Shown here: positions 1 through 10,143 of the stretch, piece by piece | Numbering within the stretch: the first letter of the stretch is position 1 | Layout of the letters: the number at the start of each line of letters is the position of its first letter | Assembly: GCA_955652705.1 (NCBI GenBank) | Contig: CATPBK010000014.1 | Coordinates: forward strand, 1-48,261 | Length of the DNA: 48,261 bases | Origin: Candidatus Dormiibacterota bacterium | GTDB taxonomy: Bacteria; Chloroflexota; Dormibacteria; Dormibacterales; Dormibacteraceae | Direction of reading: 5' to 3' | Translations under genes and position numbers: made by a program | Notes under the pieces: generated by a model | Databases searched by the model: none | The model's input: only the letters and a program-made list of their open reading frames with translations | Told to the model about the DNA's origin: nothing

Positions 1-804
1 CTTGAGGCTCAAATCGCCGACACCCAGAGGCACCTTGCTTACACGCGCGCCGCCGAGGGCATGATCCATAACCTCCGAAACCACCTCGCTGTCGCCAAGG
101 CGTACCTCGAGGATCTCCTCGCCCAGGTTGGCCCGACCGCTCAGGCTGACGGCGCCAAAGGGGCAGTCGATGACGGACTCCATTCCTTGGGCCGGCTGTC
201 CTTCGGCGCCAGCCCCAGGCTCACACTCACGAAGGACCCGGTTGACCTCCGCGCATTGGCGGAGGCCTCAGTCAACGGAGTTCGGTCCCGGATGCGAGAC
301 CGTGATTGCAGCATCGACACCAAGGTTGAATCCGATCCGATCCCCGTGCACGCCGACCAAACCCTTATCCGCGAGGTCATCACCAACCTGCTGCTCAATG
401 CAGTTGAAGCCGCGCCGCTTGCGGGCCGGGTCACGGTGACCGTCTCCAAGACCAAGAAATGGGCCCAGGTTCGCGTGGCCGATGACGGTCCGGGCATTGC
501 CGAGGATCAGCGAGATCGTCTCTTCGAGCCCCACTTCACGACCAAGCCAGCCGGCAGCGGGCTGGGGCTCTTCACCTCCTACGGCATCATCCGCGAGCAC
601 CACGGCAAGCTCATTTACGAAGGCTCGCCGCGCAAGGGCGCTGTCTTTACGGTTCAGCTCCCCTTGGCCGGGACCAAGGCCGCCGGCGAGCTGCTCGCCG
701 CCTCAGCGGTGGCTGACGAAGCGGTAGCCGAAACCGTGCACGGTCTCGACCCAGCCGGGCTCCCCGATCGCTTGCCGCAGGCTGTAGACCGCCTGGTCCA
801 CTGA
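1..804 (+). CDS. Sensor histidine kinase, 5' end outside window
   Basis: The reading frame is open from base 1, so the protein starts before the window. The visible part is the kinase core. The dimerisation helix has HNLRNHLAVAKAYLE with the likely phospho-acceptor His at base 67; the usual Pro of HxLRNPL is His here. The ATP-binding domain follows, with an N box (LLLNAVEAA), DDGPGI, and the G2 motif GSGLGL. The conserved fold ends near base 670. The last ~44 residues are low-complexity Ala-rich sequence, partly antisense to the regulator gene that faces it, so they may be read-through rather than domain. Likely partner is the OmpR-type regulator at 703-1392. The input signal cannot be judged without the N-terminus. 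Confidence 0.85.
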   Translation, partial: LEAQIADTQRHLAYTRAAEGMIHNLRNHLAVAKAYLEDLLAQVGPTAQADGAKGAVDDGLHSLGRLSFGASPRLTLTKDPVDLRALAEASVNGVRSRMRDRDCSIDTKVESDPIPVHADQTLIREVITNLLLNAVEAAPLAGRVTVTVSKTKKWAQVRVADDGPGIAEDQRDRLFEPHFTTKPAGSGLGLFTSYGIIREHHGKLIYEGSPRKGAVFTVQLPLAGTKAAGELLAASAVADEAVAETVHGLDPAGLPDRLPQAVDRLVH

Positions 805-1392
805 GCGTTCGAACTTCTCGTATCCACTGTCCCAGACCCGTCGCAGGAGCTCGTCGCGACTCAGCGTGGTTCCCTCTTCGAGCGCCAGGTGGTAAAGGAC
901 CAGGAAGGGCTTGCGGTCGAGGTCAAGCCGGTGATCGTCCAGCCAGGCCTGACCGGAGCTGGCATCGAGCATCAAGCGGCCCCGGCGTAATCGCGTCGGT
1001 CGGGCGTTGGCCTCTCTGAGCTTGGCCTTGATGTGGGCCAGGAGAACCTGGTTGTCGAGTCCCTTCACGAGGTAGTCGGCAGCACCTCGCTCGATCCCCA
1101 CCACCTGGTCGCCAGACGAGTAGCGGGCGCCGGTCAGGATGAGGACAGGAAACTGGGGACGATCGGCTCCCCCTTTGAACAGCTCGAGCACCTCGAGTCC
1201 GTCCATGTCGGGCAGTTCGTAGTCGAGCAGCGCCAGGTCGGGCCGGCGCAGCTTGGCCGCCTCGGCGGCGGCCGCACCGGTACCGGCGATCTCGACCTCG
1301 AAACCCGCTCGTCGGAGCATCTCCGCCGATAAGCCGGCCAACCGGGCATCGTCCTCAACAAGCAAGATCCTGGCCGTCCCACCCTCAGGCAC
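703..1392 (-). CDS. OmpR/PhoB-family response regulator
   Basis: About 229 residues from a GTG at 1392, placed just before the first receiver strand (ARILLVEDD). The receiver domain has the acidic pair E13-D14-D15, phospho-acceptor D57 in LLDYELPDMDG, and the switch lysine in ADYLVKGLDN. The usual K-P is K-G here. The C-terminal half is an OmpR winged helix ending in VETVHGFGYRF. The open frame extends to 1635, but the extra sequence overlaps the divergent gene and has no domain. It faces the kinase at 1-804 tail to tail, and the two coding regions overlap by about 100 bases. Likely a transcription factor of a two-component pair; its targets are unknown. Confidence 0.85.
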   Translation of the reverse strand: MPEGGTARILLVEDDARLAGLSAEMLRRAGFEVEIAGTGAAAAEAAKLRRPDLALLDYELPDMDGLEVLELFKGGADRPQFPVLILTGARYSSGDQVVGIERGAADYLVKGLDNQVLLAHIKAKLREANARPTRLRRGRLMLDASSGQAWLDDHRLDLDRKPFLVLYHLALEEGTTLSRDELLRRVWDSGYEKFERSVDQAVYSLRQAIGEPGWVETVHGFGYRFVSHR

Positions 1393-1474
1393 GATTGGCC
1401 ACGCTACCACCTTCAAATTCTTTTGATAACTATCTGAACAGGGCCTGAGGACTTGTCCCGAGGCGGCCGCTAGC

Positions 1475-2149
1475 TTGGTGCCCGTGCAGGCGAGACCCCG
1501 GACCCGAGACACCGCCCGGCGGCTGGATGCAGCCCTCGCCCTTGTGCGCCAGGAGCGCTGGATGCTGACCGGTCTCCGGGGCGGCCGGATGGTAGTTCTC
1601 GGCGAAGGGCCCTCGCCTCCGCGCGGCTCGGACACTGCCGTCGCGAATACGCAGCGGGTCTGTGAGCTGAGCCCACTCGGCAGGCGTTCGCTCTACGAGC
1701 GACGGCCGGTGGCTGTCTCGGGACTCACCCTCAAGGCCGAGCCCCCGCCGGCCGACGACCAGGACTGGGAGTCGACCTGGCCGACTCTGCTGTACGCGCC
1801 GGTTGCAGAGGTCCAGGAGCGCCCGGTCGGGCTCCTGATCATTGGTTCGCGACGTCCCTCCTGGCACGACGACGACGACATCAGCTATGTCTGCGCGTTG
1901 GCCGCCACACTGACCAACTTCGTCCTGGCCGCCCTCGATCCTCTACGGGGCCTCAGCCGGGCGGAGCGAATGGTGGCCTACCTGGTCGCAGAAGGTCTGT
2001 CCGGCGGGGAGGTGGCCCGGGCGCTCAAACTCGAGCGCCCGGAGGCCATCCAGGCCATCCAGAACGTCCTGAAGAAGCTCAAGCTGCGATCCCGCACGCA
2101 GGTGGCCGAGCTCATGGAGAGCGTCCCCGGCCGGCAGTGGTCCGCCTGA
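1475..2149 (+). CDS. GAF-like domain protein with LuxR-type HTH
   Basis: Up to 224 residues. Start is TTG 1475 or the adjacent GTG 1478; no good ribosome-binding site decides between them. Residues ~15-155 resemble a degenerate GAF/PAS sensor domain with an alternating hydrophobic pattern (WPTLLYAPVAEVQERPVGLL). Residues ~160-215 form a LuxR-type helix-turn-helix beginning LSRAERMVAYLVAEGLSGGEVA and ending VLKKLKLRSRTQVAEL. There is no receiver domain, so it is not a standard NarL response regulator. It faces the NarL-type kinase at 2174-2986 tail to tail with a 24-base gap, which suggests a functional link, though signalling by phosphotransfer is not supported by any visible Asp pocket. Confidence 0.7.
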   Translation: MVPVQARPRTRDTARRLDAALALVRQERWMLTGLRGGRMVVLGEGPSPPRGSDTAVANTQRVCELSPLGRRSLYERRPVAVSGLTLKAEPPPADDQDWESTWPTLLYAPVAEVQERPVGLLIIGSRRPSWHDDDDISYVCALAATLTNFVLAALDPLRGLSRAERMVAYLVAEGLSGGEVARALKLERPEAIQAIQNVLKKLKLRSRTQVAELMESVPGRQWSA

Positions 2150-2173
2150 AAGAAACCGCGGCCGGCGGACGGG

Positions 2174-2986
2174 CTACGGACCGAAGAGGAAGACCTTGGT
2201 GCCGCGGCCTGGTGCGCTGACCAGCTGGAGCCGGCCGCGGATCCCGGCCGCGCGCTCGCGCATACCGATCAGACCGTAGCCTTCGCCGCTGCGATCGGAC
2301 ACCCCTGATCCGGAGTCGCTGATCTCCACAAAGAAGGGTTGGGCGGCAAGATTCAGTACCACTCGGCAGGAATCCGCGCCTGAGTGCCGGCGAACATTGC
2401 TGAGCGCTTCGCGAACCACCTGGAAGATGACTTCGCGTTGGTTCTGAGTGAGATCGTCCTCGCTACCCAAAGCCTCGATCTCGACCTTGATGCCGTGGCG
2501 CTGCAAGTACTCCTCCCCGAGTGCCGAGAGATCGCCAACCAGTCCATCTGGACCCAGCTGGTGGGTTCGCATCGAACGCATCAGCTGACGGGTCTGTGTC
2601 AAGAGCCCGCGCACGATGTCGAAGATGTTCTGGAGGGTCTTTTCACGATCCTGGCGCCCGTGGGCGGACTCGAAGTAGTACTTGAATAGGGCCACCGCGG
2701 CGGCCAGGTCGGCGCCGATTTCGTCGTGCAGCTCCCGGGCGAGCCGCGCCCGCTCCCGGGCGGCGCCGATGTCGACCGCACGCTGGGACGCGTCACCCAC
2801 CGCATCCTCGTCATCCCGCGCCCGTTCCAGCTCGCGCGACATCACATCGAGCCAGGCAACCAGCTTCTGGCGTGATCGGATCGGCAGCCGCGCTATCGCC
2901 TCGAGAACTTCCTCGTCGGGCTCGTGGCCGTCAGCCGCCCAGCCGAGGGAGCGGAGTCGCTTCAGCGGATCGTCTGCTAGAGCCAT
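2174..2986 (-). CDS. NarL/DesK-type cytoplasmic histidine kinase
   Basis: 270 residues from ATG 2986 ([10 protein letters not shown]). A longer frame to 3124 lacks conserved sequence and would run further into the upstream gene. The HisKA_3 dimerisation helix has ARERARLARELHDEIG, with phospho-acceptor His 87 (the H of ELHDE). The HATPase domain follows, with the N box REALSNVRRHSGA, DSGSGV and the G2-like GYGLIGMRERA. No membrane segment is predicted, so it is cytosolic. It overlaps the small membrane-protein gene upstream by 56 bases, and that gene overlaps gyrA, so all three are probably cotranscribed. The membrane protein may be its input partner (inference). The facing GAF-LuxR gene may be its output. 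Confidence 0.8.
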   Translation of the reverse strand: MALADDPLKRLRSLGWAADGHEPDEEVLEAIARLPIRSRQKLVAWLDVMSRELERARDDEDAVGDASQRAVDIGAARERARLARELHDEIGADLAAAVALFKYYFESAHGRQDREKTLQNIFDIVRGLLTQTRQLMRSMRTHQLGPDGLVGDLSALGEEYLQRHGIKVEIEALGSEDDLTQNQREVIFQVVREALSNVRRHSGADSCRVVLNLAAQPFFVEISDSGSGVSDRSGEGYGLIGMRERAAGIRGRLQLVSAPGRGTKVFLFGP

Positions 2987-3278
2987 TTCTTGATCGTCTT
3001 CTGCGGTACGAGTGGTAGAGCGCGATCGCAAGCGGATGACGGATCCAACGCCGGATTCTGCGGTACGGCTGAAGGAGCCTGCTCGTTTCGCCGGCCGCGT
3101 TTCGGAGGGAGGCGAGCTCTTCATCTACGTCTCGGAGCTCCCCCTCCACGCGCAGATTCAGTTTACGGAGCCTCTTTGTCAAGAGGAAAGCACGCAAAAC
3201 CAGTACCACGAACTCGACCAGCACCGCGCTGGCACCTACCACCAGCATCAGGAGCCCGGCCTGGCCAGCCAGGTTCAC
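2931..3278 (-). CDS. Small membrane protein with coiled-coil, unknown
   Basis: 115 residues, not recognised. Residues ~8-35 form one strong membrane helix ([20 protein letters not shown]). It is followed by a charged heptad-like segment (~38-70, [20 protein letters not shown]) likely to be a coiled coil, then a basic Arg-rich tail. Its ATG overlaps the gyrA stop codon by four bases (ATGA type), so it is translationally coupled to gyrA. Its 3' end overlaps the kinase gene downstream. The upstream overlap and the clear membrane helix argue that it is real. It could anchor or regulate the kinase; this is inferred only from position. Confidence 0.6.
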   Translation of the reverse strand: MNLAGQAGLLMLVVGASAVLVEFVVLVLRAFLLTKRLRKLNLRVEGELRDVDEELASLRNAAGETSRLLQPYRRIRRWIRHPLAIALYHSYRRRRSRNGSSRRSAEATPLPRLGG

Positions 3279-5758
3279 TCTTGGTCGGGTTCGTCGAGGC
3301 CGACCGGCGCGATGGCGACGACCGCGTCGCCCGGCTGGAGGCGCATCACGATCACTCCCTGCGTCTGCCGCCCGTACCTCGGGATGGCCTCGACGGTAGT
3401 TCGCAGGACCATCCCTTGCGCGGTGATGAGCAGGATCTCCTCCTCCGGGTCGGTCGCGTTGCGAATGGCGGCCAGAGGCCCGACTTTCTCGGTCACTCGC
3501 AAGGTGAAGATGCCCTGCCCCGCGCGGTGCTTGCGGGGGTACTCACTGACTGGGGTGCGCTTGCCGTAGCCGCGTTCGGTCACGACCAGGATGTCGCCGT
3601 CGCCCTGCGTCACAACCATGCCCGCAACTTCGTCGTTCTTGCCCAGCCGGATACCGATGACACCCTGGGTGTCGCGCCCAGTGGCGCGCACCTCTGCCTC
3701 GGCGAAGCGGATGGCCTTACCCAGGCGGGTGGCGATGATGACGTCGTCAGCGCCACTCGTCGGGGCCACCCAGAGCAGCTCGTCGCTCTCCTGCAGGTTA
3801 ATGGCGATCAAGCCGTTGCGGCGGACATTCGCGTACTCCTTCATCGCCGTCTTTTTGATGGTCGCCTGCTTGGTGACCATCAGCATGTAACGAGCGTCCG
3901 CTTCCTCCTCCGGTCGGACGAAGACCGCCGTCACCCGCTCGCTGGGCGCGATGTCGATCAGGTTGTTGACCGGCATGCCCTTGGCGCTGCGCTCGCGGTC
4001 GGGCAGCTCGTGGACGCGGAGCTGGAAGACGCGGCCAGACTGCGTGAAGAAGAGCATCGACGCATGTGTGTGCGTGATCAAGAGGTGCTCCGCGTAGTCC
4101 TCCTCGCGGGTGCCGGTCGGCGCCTCCGCGCCAGCGGTTGGTTTGGCGCCACGGAGGCCCAAACCACCTCGCTTCTGGGCTCGGAAGATGCGGCTCGGCT
4201 GGCGCTTGATGTAGCCGCGGTGCGTCAGCGTGACGACGACCTCTTCCCGCGGAATCAGATCCTCAGCCGTGAGGTCGCTTGCCGAATCGCCGGAGATGTC
4301 GGTCCGCCGATCGTCTCCGTACTTCTTGGCGACCTCCTCCATCTCCTCTTTGATCAGCATCCGCACCTTCTGCTCGGAGGCCAGGATCGACTCCAGGTAG
4401 GCCATCAGCTTGATGACCTCCTCGTACTCCTCTTCGATCTTGTTGCGCTCTAGCTGGGTGAGCCGCCGGAGCGTCATGTCGAGGATGGCCTTGGCCTGCC
4501 GCTCGGTCAGCCCGAACTTCGACTGCAGGTCAGTACTGGCGGCCTCACCGTCGGCCGCCGCCCGGATCGTCGCGATGACCTCGTCGAGGTTGTCGAGGGC
4601 GATCTTGAAGCCCTCCAGGATGTGGGCCCGTTCCTGGGCCTGCTCCAGCTCGAACCGGGTGCGGCGAAGGATGACATTGCGGCGATGGTCGATGAACAGC
4701 TGGAGCATCTGCTTCAGCCCCAGGATCAGAGGCCGGCCGTCGACCAGCGCAAGCGAGATCACGCCGAAGGTCTGCTGCAGCGGCGTGTGTTTATAGAGGT
4801 TGTTGAGGACGGTGAACGGCCGCGCGTCCCGCTTCAGCTCGATGACGATCCGCATGCCTTCGCGGTCGGACTCGTCCGCCAGGTCGGCGATGCCTTCCAG
4901 CTTGCGGTCGGCCACCAGCTCCGCGATCTTCGCCACCAGGTTCGCCTTGTTGACCGCATAGGGGAGCTCGTCGATGATGATCCGCTCTCGCCCATTGGCA
5001 GCTTCCTCGAATCGGTGTCGGGCTCGCACGATGATGCGCCCGTGGCCGGTGGCGTAGGCAGCCTTGATGCCATCGGTCCCCATCACGATGCCGCCCGTCG
5101 GGAAGTCTGGGCCCTTGATGAAGTGCATGAGGTCTTCGGACGTCGCGTCGGGGTTGTCGATCAGGTGGTTGATCCCGGCCGTCACCTCGCGGAGGTTGTG
5201 GGGCGGGATGTTGGTGGTCATCCCGACGGCGATGCCGGTGGCCCCGTTGACGAGCAGATTGGGGATGCGGGCCGGCAGCACCGTCGGCTGGGTCTCGCTG
5301 GCGTCGTAGTTGGGCTCGAAGTCGACGGTGTTCTTGTTGATGTCGGCGAGGACCTCGTCGGAGATCCGGGCCAGCCGGGCCTCGGTGTAACGCATCGCGG
5401 CGGCTGGGTCGCCGTCGACCGAGCCGAAGTTGCCCTGGCCGTCGATGAGCGGATAACGCAAGGAGAAGGGCTGGGCCATGCGCACCAGGGCGTCGTAGAT
5501 CGCGGACTCGCCGTGGGGGTGGTACAGCTTCATGACCTGGCCCACGTAGGCGGCGCATTTCCGGTAGCGGGAGCCGGCCGTGGCTCCCTCCCCGAACATC
5601 GCATAGAGGATTCGGCGCTGGACCGGCTTCAGCCCGTCGCGCACATCGGGCAGTGCCCGGCTGATGATGACCGACATGGCGTACTCCATGTAGGAGGTCT
5701 GCATCTCCTCCTGGAGGCTCTTCGGCATGATCGTCCCGATGTTCATCTCGTCAGCCAT
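3275..5758 (-). CDS. gyrA: DNA gyrase subunit A
   Basis: 827 residues, normal length. GyrA with GyrB introduces negative supercoils; A carries the cleavage-religation tyrosine, here Y124 in [10 protein letters not shown]. The quinolone region [15 protein letters not shown] keeps the serine (S85), with Glu after Gly where Asp is common. The C-terminal six-bladed domain is present, with a GyrA box variant QKRGGLG where the consensus is QRRGGKG. The terminal blades run to [14 protein letters not shown]. Start ATG 5758 precedes the conserved [22 protein letters not shown]. It follows fabF after a short gap that holds a parS-like site, and it overlaps the small membrane-protein gene downstream. 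Confidence 0.97.
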   Translation of the reverse strand: MADEMNIGTIMPKSLQEEMQTSYMEYAMSVIISRALPDVRDGLKPVQRRILYAMFGEGATAGSRYRKCAAYVGQVMKLYHPHGESAIYDALVRMAQPFSLRYPLIDGQGNFGSVDGDPAAAMRYTEARLARISDEVLADINKNTVDFEPNYDASETQPTVLPARIPNLLVNGATGIAVGMTTNIPPHNLREVTAGINHLIDNPDATSEDLMHFIKGPDFPTGGIVMGTDGIKAAYATGHGRIIVRARHRFEEAANGRERIIIDELPYAVNKANLVAKIAELVADRKLEGIADLADESDREGMRIVIELKRDARPFTVLNNLYKHTPLQQTFGVISLALVDGRPLILGLKQMLQLFIDHRRNVILRRTRFELEQAQERAHILEGFKIALDNLDEVIATIRAAADGEAASTDLQSKFGLTERQAKAILDMTLRRLTQLERNKIEEEYEEVIKLMAYLESILASEQKVRMLIKEEMEEVAKKYGDDRRTDISGDSASDLTAEDLIPREEVVVTLTHRGYIKRQPSRIFRAQKRGGLGLRGAKPTAGAEAPTGTREEDYAEHLLITHTHASMLFFTQSGRVFQLRVHELPDRERSAKGMPVNNLIDIAPSERVTAVFVRPEEEADARYMLMVTKQATIKKTAMKEYANVRRNGLIAINLQESDELLWVAPTSGADDVIIATRLGKAIRFAEAEVRATGRDTQGVIGIRLGKNDEVAGMVVTQGDGDILVVTERGYGKRTPVSEYPRKHRAGQGIFTLRVTEKVGPLAAIRNATDPEEEILLITAQGMVLRTTVEAIPRYGRQTQGVIVMRLQPGDAVVAIAPVGLDEPDQE

Positions 5759-5781
5759 CGACTCGGTCCATTCCTCTCATT

Positions 5782-5797
5782 TGTTCCACGTTTTACA
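5782..5797 (+). other. parS-like site 1 (intergenic, fabF-gyrA)
   Basis: TGTTCCACGTTTTACA, a 16-bp site with half-sites TGTTCCACG and TGTAAAACG. It sits in the 42-base gap between fabF and gyrA, just upstream of the gyrA start. It is one of eight related sites flanking the origin. Identification as parS is inference from length, symmetry, position and the presence of parAB. Confidence 0.8.
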
Positions 5798-5800
5798 GAG

Positions 5801-7054
5801 CTACTCCTCGTACCGCCTGAAGACCGCGACCGCGTTCTGGCCGCCGAACCCGAAGCCGTTCGAGATGGCGATCCGGACGTTGGCGGCGCGGGCCTGGTTG
5901 GGGACGTAGTCAAGGTCGCAGTCTGGGTCCGGCGTCGCGTAGTTGATCGTCGGGTGAATGCGACCCCGGTTGATTGTGAGCAAGGTGGCGATGGCCTCGA
6001 CCGCCCCCGCCGCGCCGAGCAGGTGCCCGGTCATCGACTTCGTCGAGCTGATGGCGACCTTGCGCGCGTGCTCGCCGAACGCCATCTTCAGCGCTCGCGT
6101 CTCGGCCGCGTCGTTGAGCGGCGTCGAGGTGCCATGGGCATTCACGTAGTCGACCTCGCTCGGCTCGATGCCGGCGTCCTGGAGCGCGTTCGTGATGCAG
6201 CGCGCTGGGCCCCGACCCGTCTCATCTGGCGCCACCGAGTGGAAAGCGTCGTCGGTCAGCCCGAAGCCGATGATCTCGCCGTAGATCCGAGCCTCACGAG
6301 CGCGGGCGTGTCCGAGCTCTTCCAGGATCAGCACGCCCGCCCCTTCCCCAGGGACGAAACCGTCTCGGTCCTTGTCAAAGGGCCGGCTCGCGTGCTCCGG
6401 GTCGTCGTTGCGCGTGCTGAGCGCCCGGATCGCGTTGAAGGACCCGATCCCAAACGCGGACAAGCTGGCCTCGGTCCCTCCTGCCAGCATCAGGTCGGCG
6501 TCGCCGCGCTCGATGATCCGGGAAGCGCTGCCGATGGTGTGCGTGGAGGCGGCGCAGGCGGTCGTGATGGTGGAATTGGGACCGCGCAGCCCGAAGCTCA
6601 TGGCGATCTGGCCGGCGGGCATGTTCGGAATCACCATGGGCGCGAAGAACGGCGAAATGCGACCCCCGCTGTAAAAGGCGTGGGCTCCGTCGGTGATCTC
6701 CGGGAAGCCCCCGATGCCGGTGCCGATCTCCACGCCACAGCGGAAGCTGTCCTCCTTCTCGAGGTCGAGACCGGAGTCGTCGAGCGCCTGCTGGGCGGCC
6801 GCAACCGCGATCTGCGTGAAGCGGGCCGTCCGACCGACGAGCTTGCGATCCATCCAGTCCAGGGGATCGAAGCCCTCCACGGTGCAGGCGAACTTGGTGT
6901 TGATGCGGTCGGTCGGGAAGCGATCGATGGTGCGAGCGCCGGAGCGACCTTCGATGAGCCCGTCCCAGTACTCCTCGACGTTCCTGCCCAAAGGGTTGAT
7001 GGTGCCCATTCCGGTCACCACCACTCGCCGGCCGTTGGAACCGCTCGCGCTCAT
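5801..7054 (-). CDS. fabF: Beta-ketoacyl-ACP synthase II
   Basis: 417 residues, typical for KAS II. It condenses malonyl-ACP with acyl-ACP in fatty-acid elongation in the cytosol. The thiolase-fold Cys-His-His triad is visible: C167 in TTACAAS, H307 in NAHGTSTPLND and H344 in STKSMTGHLLGAAGA, with K339. The C-terminal loop SNGFGFGGQNA is intact. The ATG overlaps the plsX stop by four bases, so it is coupled to plsX. No acpP, fabD or fabG lies nearby, so this is only a fragment of the usual fatty-acid cluster, embedded between the two gyrase genes. Confidence 0.95.
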   Translation of the reverse strand: MSASGSNGRRVVVTGMGTINPLGRNVEEYWDGLIEGRSGARTIDRFPTDRINTKFACTVEGFDPLDWMDRKLVGRTARFTQIAVAAAQQALDDSGLDLEKEDSFRCGVEIGTGIGGFPEITDGAHAFYSGGRISPFFAPMVIPNMPAGQIAMSFGLRGPNSTITTACAASTHTIGSASRIIERGDADLMLAGGTEASLSAFGIGSFNAIRALSTRNDDPEHASRPFDKDRDGFVPGEGAGVLILEELGHARAREARIYGEIIGFGLTDDAFHSVAPDETGRGPARCITNALQDAGIEPSEVDYVNAHGTSTPLNDAAETRALKMAFGEHARKVAISSTKSMTGHLLGAAGAVEAIATLLTINRGRIHPTINYATPDPDCDLDYVPNQARAANVRIAISNGFGFGGQNAVAVFRRYEE

Positions 7055-8031
7055 CTGCCCACCGCCTCCGAGATCCGCCCCACCAGGTTCTGCTCGACCG
7101 CTTCCTTGGCGACCCGGATGGCGTTCTTCATCGCGGTTGCGTCGGAGCGACCGTGAGCCACCACGGCGACGCCGTCGATACCAAGCAACGGTGCCCCGCC
7201 GAACTCACGCCAGTCGATCCTAGACCTTATCTTCTGCACCGGACCCCGAATGAGGAGGCCGCCGAGGGCCCCCAGGGGTGACTTGGGCAGCTCGTCGCGC
7301 AGCGTCCAAAAGAGGAAATCGGCGGTCGCCTCGGCCATCTTGATGGCCACGTTGCCGACGAAACCGTCGGCCACCACCACGTCCGCTTTGCCGGCGTAGA
7401 TGTCTTTACCCTCGAGGTTGCCGATGAAGTTCAGGTCTGACTTTTCGAGCCGCGTGTAGACCTCCTTCACGAGGGCATTCCCCTTCGAGGCCTCCTCGCC
7501 GTTGGAGAGCAGCCCCACCCGAGGCTCGGGCCGCGAGAACATTCCGCTCACGTAGACCGACGCCATCTGCGCGTACTGGTAGAGGAACTCCGGCCGGCTG
7601 TCGACGTTGGCACCCACATCGACGAAGTAGGCCAGCCCTTGACGAGTCGGGATCACACTGCCAAGCGCCGGCCGCTCGACACCCTTGATCCGGCCCTGTA
7701 CGAATAGAGCGGCGGCCAGGATCGCGCCGGAGTTGCCCGCCGAGGCCCAGCCATCGACCTTGCCGTCCGCGCAGAGCCGGGCGCAGACGTTCATCGAAGC
7801 GTCCCGCTTCTGGCGCACGGCCTGGGCGGGGTGATCGTCCATCGAGATCACTTCGGTCGCTGGGTGAAAGCGCAGCTCGGGGTGCTTGTCGAGCAGCGGC
7901 TGGACGGCGTCGGGCAGCCCCACGACGGTCATCTCGATCCCATACTCGGCGGCCGCCTGGGCAGCGCCCTCTACGACCTCGCCCGGGGCGTGGTCGCCGC
8001 CCATGCCATCGACCGCGATGCGAACCGGCAC
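7051..8031 (-). CDS. plsX: Phosphate acyltransferase PlsX
   Basis: 326 residues, usual length. PlsX converts acyl-ACP to acyl-phosphate, the donor for PlsY in phosphatidic acid synthesis; it is a peripheral membrane enzyme. The sequence opens with the family signature RIAVDGMGGDHAP. It also contains MDDHPAQAVRQKRDASMN and GLLSNGEEASKGN, and ends near GVAVVAHGRSDATAMKNAI. The GTG start at 8031 lies eight bases after the gyrB stop, and the stop overlaps fabF, so gyrB-plsX-fabF looks like one transcription unit. Confidence 0.96.
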   Translation of the reverse strand: MPVRIAVDGMGGDHAPGEVVEGAAQAAAEYGIEMTVVGLPDAVQPLLDKHPELRFHPATEVISMDDHPAQAVRQKRDASMNVCARLCADGKVDGWASAGNSGAILAAALFVQGRIKGVERPALGSVIPTRQGLAYFVDVGANVDSRPEFLYQYAQMASVYVSGMFSRPEPRVGLLSNGEEASKGNALVKEVYTRLEKSDLNFIGNLEGKDIYAGKADVVVADGFVGNVAIKMAEATADFLFWTLRDELPKSPLGALGGLLIRGPVQKIRSRIDWREFGGAPLLGIDGVAVVAHGRSDATAMKNAIRVAKEAVEQNLVGRISEAVGR

Positions 8032-8039
8032 CGATCGGG

Positions 8040-10043
<2,004 letters not shown>

Positions 10044-10074
10044 TCAAGCAAGACGTAATCTTCGACAGCTCCTC

Positions 10075-10080
10075 ATTCTA
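10075..10080 (-). promoter_or_regulatory. Candidate gyrB -10 box
   Basis: TAGAAT on the minus strand, which would give a leader of about 40 bases before the gyrB ATG. No convincing -35 was seen. The same hexamer precedes several other genes in the window. Confidence 0.45.
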
Positions 10081-10107
10081 CCAGATCCGGGACTTCCGGG
10101 GGGAATT

Positions 10108-10131
10108 TTGGCCCCCCTTAAGGGGGGCCAA
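10108..10131. terminator. 24-bp perfect palindrome after gcvPB
   Basis: A perfect inverted repeat with arms TTGGCCCCCC and centre TTAA lies 12 bases after the gcvPB stop and ahead of the gyrB promoter. RNA from either strand would form a very stable hairpin. The plus strand has TTTT before it, so the minus-strand transcript is followed by AAAA rather than a U-run. It is therefore an atypical terminator, or an insulating hairpin, between the glycine-cleavage and gyrB units. Confidence 0.5.
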
Positions 10132-10143
10132 GCCCGACAGGGT

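Noticed and set aside
2990-4453. A 487-codon open frame opposite gyrA
   Set aside because: Shadow of gyrA with no recognisable motif.
4622-7156. An 844-codon open frame on the plus strand over gyrA and fabF
   Set aside because: It is antisense to well-supported gyrA, fabF and plsX; the composition is typical of a GC-rich shadow frame and shows no domain.
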